In this document: positions 58,740 to 64,000 of the stretch, piece by piece
How positions within the stretch are numbered: position 1 is the stretch's first letter
Layout of the letters: each line of letters opens with the position of its first letter
Origin: JAUVZF01 sp964539385
GTDB lineage: Bacteria > Planctomycetota > Phycisphaerae > FEN-1346
Reading direction: 5' to 3'
Length of the DNA: 64,000 nt
NCBI GenBank assembly: GCA_964539385.1
Contig: CAZIJC010000004.1
Location: 1 to 64,000 of the forward strand
The notes under the pieces: generated by a model
Told to the model about the DNA's origin: nothing
Database searches by the model: none
The model's input: the letters and a program-made list of their open reading frames with translations, nothing else
Position numbers and translations under genes: made by a program

Positions 58740-59257
58740 ACCGCCGCATGAGATTCTACTTGGTGATCCTCTTCGTGCTGCTGGCGATCTGCGCCCTCTG
58801 GAGCGTCCGTCATCTCACGGACGAGCGCGCTGCGGCACAGGCCGCCGCTCGGGATCTGGCGGACTGCCGCCGACATGAAGAGCGGATCAGCCGCCTCCGT
58901 CACCGCCCGGCCCTGGCCGCCGACCGGGAACGGCTCTCGGCAGAAATCTCCGCGCCCATAGAGCGGGCCGCAAAGGCCGCCGGCATTCCGACCGACCGGC
59001 TCGTCCGTATCAGCCCGGAACCGCCCCAACGGGTCGGCGAAACCTCTTACAAGGAAAAGCCGACACGGGTGTTCCTCAAGAACGTGTCCCTGAGGAAGGT
59101 GGTCACGATGGCCCACGGCCTGATGAGCAGCGAGGAGGGGCTGGACCTGGAGTCAATTCGCCTGACCGCACCCTCGCGCGACGCCACGGCGGGCACCTGG
59201 TCGGCGGAACTCGTGTTCGCGTACCTGATCTACGAACCCCAACCCACACGGCTTTAA
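58736..59257 (+). CDS. GspM/PilO-like inner-membrane protein
   Basis: A 173-residue protein with one N-terminal transmembrane helix (FYLVILFVLLAICALWSV), a coiled-coil stretch (about 30-75) and a small C-terminal domain (about 100-170). The layout and place after the GspL-like gene fit GspM or PilO. No sequence motif proves it. The start overlaps the upstream stop (ATGA). Confidence 0.6.
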   Translation: MNRRMRFYLVILFVLLAICALWSVRHLTDERAAAQAAARDLADCRRHEERISRLRHRPALAADRERLSAEISAPIERAAKAAGIPTDRLVRISPEPPQRVGETSYKEKPTRVFLKNVSLRKVVTMAHGLMSSEEGLDLESIRLTAPSRDATAGTWSAELVFAYLIYEPQPTRL

Positions 59258-59267
59258 GGAGTACGTC

Positions 59268-59987
59268 ATGCGACTGCGGATGATGACCGTGGCTCTTGTG
59301 GTCGGACTTGCGCTGACCTGCGGATGCCGGCGCCAGGACACGCGACCTGCCGAATACCAAACCCTTGCCCAGGATCCGAACCGTGACACGCAGACGGCCC
59401 GCCAGCAAAACGGCAGGGCGCTCGAGGCCATGGAGAAGGGAGACCTCGACGAGGCCGAGAAGACCCTGAAGGCCGCCCTCGCCGCGGACCTTTTCTACGG
59501 CCCGGCACACAACAACCTGGGCGTGGTCTATCATCGGCAGAAGAAACACTATCTGGCCGCGTGGGAGTTCCAGTATGCGGCCAGGCTGATGCCCCATTCG
59601 CCCGAACCGCGGAACAACCTGGGGATGGTCTACGAATCGGTCGGACGGCTCGAAGAGGCCGAGAAATGGTACGACACGGCCCTCAGTCTCGAACCCGACA
59701 ATCCCGAACTGATCGGCAACCTCACCCGTCTCCGCGTCCGCGCAGGCCGCGCCGACGAAAAGACGTACGGGCTTCTTCAGGATCTCGCCCTCAAGGACAC
59801 CCGCCCCGAATGGGCCAGGTGGGCACGCGACCGCATGGCCCTCATGCGCCGGCCGGAGGCTATCCCGCCCGTGGAGGAATCGGCCCCGTCAGGTGACAAG
59901 CCGCCAGCCGTGCCTGCCGGGCCTTCTCCTTCAACGACGGACGAACGCCCTGGGCCCTCTCCCCATCCGCTTCCGGACCACGAATAG
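59268..59987 (+). CDS. TPR-repeat lipoprotein
   Basis: A 239-residue protein with a signal sequence ending LALTCGC20, a lipobox-like end. Three tetratricopeptide repeats follow (ALEAMEKGDLDEAEKTLKAALA, AHNNLGVVYHRQKKHYLAAW, PRNNLGMVYESVGRLEEAEKWY). A proline-rich tail ends the protein. In secretion and type IV pilus systems such lipoproteins serve as pilotins that place the secretin in the outer membrane, which is a reasonable guess here. The ATG at 59268 follows AAGGAG. Confidence 0.75.
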   Translation: MRLRMMTVALVVGLALTCGCRRQDTRPAEYQTLAQDPNRDTQTARQQNGRALEAMEKGDLDEAEKTLKAALAADLFYGPAHNNLGVVYHRQKKHYLAAWEFQYAARLMPHSPEPRNNLGMVYESVGRLEEAEKWYDTALSLEPDNPELIGNLTRLRVRAGRADEKTYGLLQDLALKDTRPEWARWARDRMALMRRPEAIPPVEESAPSGDKPPAVPAGPSPSTTDERPGPSPHPLPDHE

Positions 59988-59993
59988 ACCGGC

Positions 59994-60152
59994 GTGTCTG
60001 AAGAGCACCCACGCCCTTACGTCACGCGAAGGCCCACACTCGGGAAGATGCGGCCATACCGCGTGAAGGTGACCGCCGGCCAGACACCCAAGAACGCCCA
60101 GCACAAGGACGGCACTGTATGGGTGTGGTACTTCGAGGTCACGCCCCTGTAG
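59994..60152 (+). CDS. Small ORF, 52 residues, end of the secretion operon
   Basis: A GTG at 59994, six bases after the TPR-gene stop, opens a 52-codon frame ending in TAG. The peptide starts MSEEHPRPYVTRRPTLGKMR and ends GTVWVWYFEVTPL. It is basic and beta-prone. Third codon positions are mostly G or C, as in the neighbours. An internal ATG at 60048 would give 34 residues. I do not recognise it. A strong hairpin begins 22 bases after the stop, which supports this being the last gene of the operon. Confidence 0.5.
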   Translation: MSEEHPRPYVTRRPTLGKMRPYRVKVTAGQTPKNAQHKDGTVWVWYFEVTPL

Positions 60153-60174
60153 GCACCACATCACGCGCCCTCCT

Positions 60175-60198
60175 GCACGCCCGCCACGGCGGGCGTGC
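60175..60198. terminator. Hairpin at the end of the secretion operon
   Basis: GCACGCCCGCC (60175-60185) pairs perfectly with GGCGGGCGTGC (60188-60198), then TCTTC follows. The T-run is weak, but location after the last gene of a 13-kb operon and before a convergent element argues for a terminator. Confidence 0.5.
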
Positions 60199-60397
60199 TC
60201 TTCGGGCCTCACGTCCGTTTCCGAGAGCTTCCGGTGGCGCGCACGCGCGCCACGCGAAATAAATACTACCGATAATGGCGACTATTCCGCGTGCCATCCC
60301 GCTGCACGACGGCCTCGGAAGTACCTATCCGAGCTGATCTGGCACTCGCCCGCGGCGACCTCCAGGCGGCCAATTCCGACCGTCGTTTGGCTCCGAA

Positions 60398-60552
60398 AAC
60401 GCTCAAGGTGGCCACCGATACACGGTGGGCACCTTGAGCGTTGCTTGGGTCCGAAAAACCCGAAAAGTGGCGTTTTTGACCTCCTCCGGGCCGAAATCCC
60501 CAAGGTGGTCAAGATGGCCACGCCTTCAAGAGCGTCAAGGTTGGCCATCTTG
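60398..60552. repeat. Iteron-like cluster with two nested inverted repeats
   Basis: Six copies of a CAAG(G/A)TGGCCA-like motif occur in 155 bases: forward at 60404, 60501, 60510 and 60536, reverse at about 60428-60436 and 60543-60552. Pairs form a 13-bp stem (60398-60410 with 60430-60442, with an inner six-bp stem) and an 11-bp stem (60510-60520 with 60542-60552). The cluster overlaps the 3' end of the primase-helicase gene. Such arrays often serve as replication origins of mobile elements; here that is a hypothesis. Confidence 0.45.
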
Positions 60553-62499
60553 AATCTGGCCCCCGTTCCCGTCATCCATCGTCCACGCCCAGCCTACGCC
60601 ATGCCGCACACTGAGAACGCCGTGCTGAAGCTTCACCCGTCGTAGCGTCTTATGCGAAATGCCGTCCTCAATGGCCTCCTGTAAAATGACTTTGGCCGGC
60701 TCCGGCCCCTCCGCAAGCCGGCTCCGCAGCCACTCCCACGCCTCTTCGGCCGCCCCCGGATCGTCCCGATCCTCCCCGTCGTCAACTCGCAGAACGTCTT
60801 CAGCGTTGACGTTCACGGGACCGGGTTCCCACGCCACGATGGGCACGTGGGGGGCCGTGCTCCAGGGGTCGAGACGGTATGCCAGGGCCGGGGCATCCGG
60901 GCAGAGGTTGCCCTTGAGAAGGGCCAGGAATCGTCGCCGCCCGCTCGGGTCCCCCCGATCTTTGCCCACACACAAAACCGACCGCGCGGAGGCCACGAAC
61001 CCGACGCTGCCCAGCATCCGGTAGATGCCCGGGCCGCCGGATTTCCGGAGATGGACGACCGCGACGACGGCCACGCTTTGGCGGGCCGCCAAGTCCGCCA
61101 GCGGCGCCAAAAGGGCCTGGACCTCGCCGGCCCGGTGACTGTCGATCCCGCCGAGGTAGACCATGAGAGGGTCGATGACGACGAGGCGGCAATCGGGTAC
61201 CTGAATCGTCAGCCTCTCGAGCACCGGCAGATGGCGGCCCAGGTCAAAATAGCGGCGGCACTCAGCGCCGGCTTCCCGGTTGCGCTCCTCCACGGCCTGG
61301 AGGGCGGCGATGCGCCCGGCATCGGCCCCCGCGGCGTCGAGCCGGGGCCGGACCGTGTCGGCGAGATCATCTTCCGCAGCCAGCAGGACGACGCCCCCGG
61401 GTCGGCCGTCGATTGCCGGCCCATCGGGCCAGTCCGCGCCCCGACTGATGCGGGCGGCCAGGTCAAGGGTAATCAAGGATTTGCCCAGGTTCGGGTCGCC
61501 GGCTATGAGCGTCAATTTGCCGAGGGGCACGCGGTCAGGCCACAACCACCGGATCGCGATCCTCTTCACGTGATTCAGCCACACATAAACCGGCACGTCA
61601 CCCGCCTCGTCCTCCGGCCCGCCGGCGGTCGGCGCCCAGGGCGCGGTCTTGTCGGCGAGGATCTCGATTTCGTGTCGCACGTCCTTCGCGTCCTGGGCAT
61701 CGCGGCTCTCCAGGAAGTCCACGATGTCGCCACCCTCCGGCAAGCCGGGCAGGTCCAGGATGCGGACCGTGGCGGCCAGCGTCAGGGCGGCCAGGATCGC
61801 CGCCACGTCCTCGGCGTATCGGCGGCCGGCCGCGTCGTTATCCGGCAGGATCACGACGTCCTTGCCGGCCAGGGGCGCCCAGTCGGTCTTGTGGGCCGAC
61901 TGCGCCCCGTGGGCGGACGTGGTCGCGACCAGCCCGATGCTCGCGGCGGCGTCGCAGCATCCCTCGCCCTCACACACGTAGATACGGGCCGCGCCGTCCA
62001 GGTCCGCCAGGCGATACAATGGCAGCGGGCCGCCGGGCGGGTCGCCTATGGACCAGCCGTCGCCGTTCGGGAAGATGGGCCGGTACGTCTTGTCGCCGCC
62101 GGGCAGGACGAACCGTAGGGTCCTCAAGCACTCCGCGCCATCGGCCCGACAGTAAGCCCAGGAGCCCACCAACTCGCCCCTCAGTTGCCGGCCGATGGCC
62201 TTGGCCGCAAGGGCCGGGGTCTTGTACGTCGCCGTCGGGCCGGGCCTGGCGTCGTGGCGCTTCGGCTTGCGAGCGCGCGGCCGCGCCGGGAAGAGGTCCG
62301 CCATTGTGATTCCCATAGCCTTCACGATGTTCTCGGTCCGGCAGCCGGCCCGACATATCAGCAGCGCCCGGCCGTCGTTGCCGCGCGAAATTGAAAGACT
62401 GGGATGATGGTCCTCATGGGCGGGACACCGCGCTTGCCAGCCGGAACCCTTCCGCTTCGCATCGGGACACTTCGACAGTACGAGTTCAACGGGTGTCAT
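60535..62499 (-). CDS. Primase-helicase of a mobile element
   Basis: A 654-residue protein. An N-terminal CHC2-like zinc finger (C25-P-A-H28 and C49-x3-C53) is followed by a Toprim domain with E177-G-E179 and D220-N-D222 (VVILPDNDAAG). The C-terminal half is a RepA/AAA_25-type ATPase with Walker A GDPNLGKS (334-341), VVLLAAEDD and RLVVIDPLMVYLGG. This layout matches replication proteins of phages, plasmids and satellites. The ATG at 62499 is chosen after GGACGGAG. It overlaps the small upstream ORF by 14 bases. A short basic C-terminal region may bind DNA. Confidence 0.85.
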   Translation of the reverse strand: MTPVELVLSKCPDAKRKGSGWQARCPAHEDHHPSLSISRGNDGRALLICRAGCRTENIVKAMGITMADLFPARPRARKPKRHDARPGPTATYKTPALAAKAIGRQLRGELVGSWAYCRADGAECLRTLRFVLPGGDKTYRPIFPNGDGWSIGDPPGGPLPLYRLADLDGAARIYVCEGEGCCDAAASIGLVATTSAHGAQSAHKTDWAPLAGKDVVILPDNDAAGRRYAEDVAAILAALTLAATVRILDLPGLPEGGDIVDFLESRDAQDAKDVRHEIEILADKTAPWAPTAGGPEDEAGDVPVYVWLNHVKRIAIRWLWPDRVPLGKLTLIAGDPNLGKSLITLDLAARISRGADWPDGPAIDGRPGGVVLLAAEDDLADTVRPRLDAAGADAGRIAALQAVEERNREAGAECRRYFDLGRHLPVLERLTIQVPDCRLVVIDPLMVYLGGIDSHRAGEVQALLAPLADLAARQSVAVVAVVHLRKSGGPGIYRMLGSVGFVASARSVLCVGKDRGDPSGRRRFLALLKGNLCPDAPALAYRLDPWSTAPHVPIVAWEPGPVNVNAEDVLRVDDGEDRDDPGAAEEAWEWLRSRLAEGPEPAKVILQEAIEDGISHKTLRRVKLQHGVLSVRHGVGWAWTMDDGNGGQIQDGQP

Positions 62500-62641
62500 G
62501 CTCCGTCCTCTTGTGGCGGCCGATGCGCAAGGCTGGGATCGCACGCGCCGCCATCAGCCGCGCCAGGCTGCACAAGATGATGGACCGCACCCGGGCCGCC
62601 TCGCGGGCGCCGGCAGCAGCGGCGCGTGGTAGATCCGTCAT
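62486..62641 (-). CDS. Small ORF, 51 residues, between DUF1580 and primase genes
   Basis: An ATG at 62641 overlaps the stop of the DUF1580 gene (ATGA), and the frame ends in TGA inside the start of the primase gene. The peptide (MTDLPRAAAAGAREAARVRS...) is strongly basic and helical, with 12 arginines or lysines in 51 residues. Overlaps on both sides favour a real coupled gene. Its function is unknown; a small DNA-binding helper is possible. Confidence 0.5.
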   Translation of the reverse strand: MTDLPRAAAAGAREAARVRSIILCSLARLMAARAIPALRIGRHKRTEHDTR

Positions 62642-62964
62642 ACGCCGGCGCGCTTGAGTTCGGCCTCAGCCCGGCGGTGGCCCCGGGCGGCTGCGACCGG
62701 CGAGCGCACGGCCGGCCCCGGGCCCCCGCACAGCGGGTCGGCCGCCGACAGCCGCTCAAAAAACCGGCGCAGCGCCGCCTCGCTGGTGCAGCGCGTGCCA
62801 CCGACTCGGATCGCCTCGAGGCGGATACCGCGCAGGCCAACCTGTACCCAGCGGAAGACGGTAGAAGTGTGAATCTTTCGGCCGCGGCGCCGGCGCGGGA
62901 GCCAGGGAAGTTTGTTTACCTGGCCCAGAGGAATGGGGGGTTCAACAGAAGGGTCGAACGGCAT
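62638..62964 (-). CDS. DUF1580 protein
   Basis: A 108-residue protein with the planctomycete-specific DUF1580 pattern: PIPLGQVNKLPWLPRRRRGRK, HTSTVFRWVQVGLRGIRLEA, IRVGGTRCTSEAALRRFFERL. The fold is predicted as a winged-helix or excisionase-like DNA binder, and the family is usually found on mobile elements. The ATG at 62964 follows GGTGGAG. It lies upstream of the primase and next to the integrase, consistent with a role in excision or control of the element; that role is inferred. Confidence 0.75.
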   Translation of the reverse strand: MPFDPSVEPPIPLGQVNKLPWLPRRRRGRKIHTSTVFRWVQVGLRGIRLEAIRVGGTRCTSEAALRRFFERLSAADPLCGGPGPAVRSPVAAARGHRRAEAELKRAGV

Positions 62965-63325
62965 GTCCGGACTCCACCAGGGCGGACGGCCCTCGCGCCG
63001 GACATGCCCGACACTCAGACCATCCCACTCCCCTGGCGAAGATCTTATGAGCACACGCTTACGAGGCCCGGCTGTTCGACATCTTCTTATCCGCCCTACT
63101 CTCGGCATCCAGGCCCGCGACAGGATGACGCCCTAACTCGCCAACTTCGTGCCGACGCCCAACACTCATCATCCTATCGTCCATCGTGCACCTTTTTCCG
63201 CCGGCTGGGGTAAAACCGGCGAGGCCATAAGCGCCATCTACGCGAAGACCCGCACCTTGTCAAGGACAATCTCGCGCGTTTGCAACTTTTTTCGGGATCA
63301 TCTCGCCGGCAGCAGGGGCGCGGCC
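62965..63325. other. Intergenic region between integrase and DUF1580 gene
   Basis: This 361-bp gap should hold the promoter of the DUF1580-primase operon on the minus strand. It contains a six-bp stem CGCCGG / CCGGCG near 63199-63221 but no convincing hexamer pair. Frames here show no recognisable protein. Confidence 0.4.
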
Positions 63326-64000
63326 TCAGCCCACTTCCGCCGCCACGCGGGCCGAAACCGCCAGGTCCCGTTCGGCGTAGACCTCGGCGACGCCCACGCT
63401 CCGGTGGCCGAGCATGACCCGCGCGACCTCCAGGCCGTACTTCCTGCGAACAACGGTGCCGAAGGTATGCCGCAGCTGGTGCGGATGCCAGTGCGGAATC
63501 AGAGCCGAGTCGACCTGCTCGGCGTCGGTGATGCCCTGGCGGGCCAGGTCCGCCTCGATCTGCGCGTTCGCCCACCGGATGCCGCGCGCGATGGCCCGCC
63601 GGTAGGAGTCGCTCGTGTACCGCTCGCCCGGCGGCCGGCGACGGTGGCGACGGCGACCTTCGGCCCGCCGGCGTCTGGCCCGGGCGCTCGGCGTCGAGGG
63701 CGTCCGGCGGGCTTCGCGCCGCGCCGCATTGCGGGCGGCCTCGGTCTCGCTCGGCACGAAAAGGTACGCCCCGAGGTCGGCCTTGAGCCAAGGCCCGACC
63801 ACCGCCTGCGCCCGCGGCCCCAGGTCGATGACGCGGTCGTGGCCGTGGTGCGCCGTCTTATGGCTGGCGGGGCGGTACTGCCACACCGGGCGGTCCATTT
63901 CCAGGTCGCGGCCGCGCATGATGACGACCTCGCCGGACCGCATCCCGGTGAGGAGCTGAACCTCGACCATCGCGGCCACCGGCCGCGGCAGGTACGGCAG
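63326..64000 (-). CDS. Tyrosine recombinase / integrase, catalytic part (5' end outside window)
   Basis: The visible 224 residues are the C-terminal catalytic domain of a tyrosine recombinase. The active-site residues appear in order: Arg in LLTGMRSGEVV, Lys region ASHKTAHHGHDRVIDL, H-x-x-R in HPHQLRHTFG, GHRSVGVAE, and the nucleophile Tyr in VYAERDLA. An arginine-rich insert of about 35 residues (RRTPSTPSARARRRRAEG) is unusual. The gene runs off the right edge. It would integrate or excise the element that contains the DUF1580 and primase genes. Confidence 0.85.
   Translation of the reverse strand: MPYLPRPVAAMVEVQLLTGMRSGEVVIMRGRDLEMDRPVWQYRPASHKTAHHGHDRVIDLGPRAQAVVGPWLKADLGAYLFVPSETEAARNAARREARRTPSTPSARARRRRAEGRRRHRRRPPGERYTSDSYRRAIARGIRWANAQIEADLARQGITDAEQVDSALIPHWHPHQLRHTFGTVVRRKYGLEVARVMLGHRSVGVAEVYAERDLAVSARVAAEVG

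Overview
The window looks like a chromosomal stretch from a member of the Planctomycetota, probably assembled from metagenomic or draft data because it contains one run of 100 N. Pointers are high GC, several Tat-exported Gfo/Idh/MocA oxidoreductases, DUF1080 (3-keto-disaccharide hydrolase type) proteins, a ThuA-DUF1080 fusion, secreted HEAT-repeat proteins, a MauE-DUF1573 fusion and a DUF1580 protein, all typical of that phylum. No intact rRNA or tRNA gene and no CRISPR array was seen.

Region 1 (1-16250) is ordinary carbohydrate and redox metabolism. It starts with the tail of a permease and three exported Gfo/Idh/MocA oxidoreductases, two of them a close paralogous pair. A HEAT-repeat protein, a seven-heme c-type cytochrome with a partner b-type cytochrome, and a family 2 glycosyltransferase follow. 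On the minus strand are two DUF1080 proteins and a tightly coupled operon of a galactose-binding-like protein, an Agl23-type (TIGR03663-like) membrane protein and ApbE. Region 3 (19795-27484) is similar: a transglutaminase-like protein, ThuA-DUF1080, a DUF1593 nucleoside-hydrolase-like protein and a second HEAT protein.

Regions 2 (16711-19734) and 4 (27.7-46.7 kb) are accessory islands built from Rhs/YD-repeat material. Region 4 holds, in transcription order on the minus strand, two secreted proteins made of about 123-residue repeats (one interrupted by the N gap), a 2097-residue exported Rhs protein, a membrane protein, and then orphan Rhs tips mixed with IS30-like transposase remnants and segmental duplications. 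Region 2 holds two miniature secreted Rhs-core proteins with unrelated C-termini. Nearly every Rhs tip is followed within a few bases by a small lipoprotein-like or membrane protein gene. This is the arrangement expected of effector-immunity pairs. Two tips carry zinc-metallopeptidase motifs (HEGSH with GTLD, and HELEH). A tRNA 3'-end relic lies at the edge of region 4. This Rhs system is the most promising candidate for something undescribed.

Region 5 (47147-60200, plus strand) is one long operon for a type II secretion system. It starts with a MauE/thioredoxin-like/DUF1573 protein, followed by GspD, E, F, G, H, I, J, K, a GspC-like protein, GspL-like and GspM-like proteins, a TPR lipoprotein and a 52-residue ORF. 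It could export the Tat/Sec-exported proteins seen elsewhere in the window, but that is inference.

Region 6 (60398-64000, minus strand) is one end of an integrated element. It has a tyrosine recombinase (cut by the window edge), a DUF1580 protein, a 51-residue ORF and a primase-helicase whose 3' end overlaps an iteron-like cluster of short repeats.
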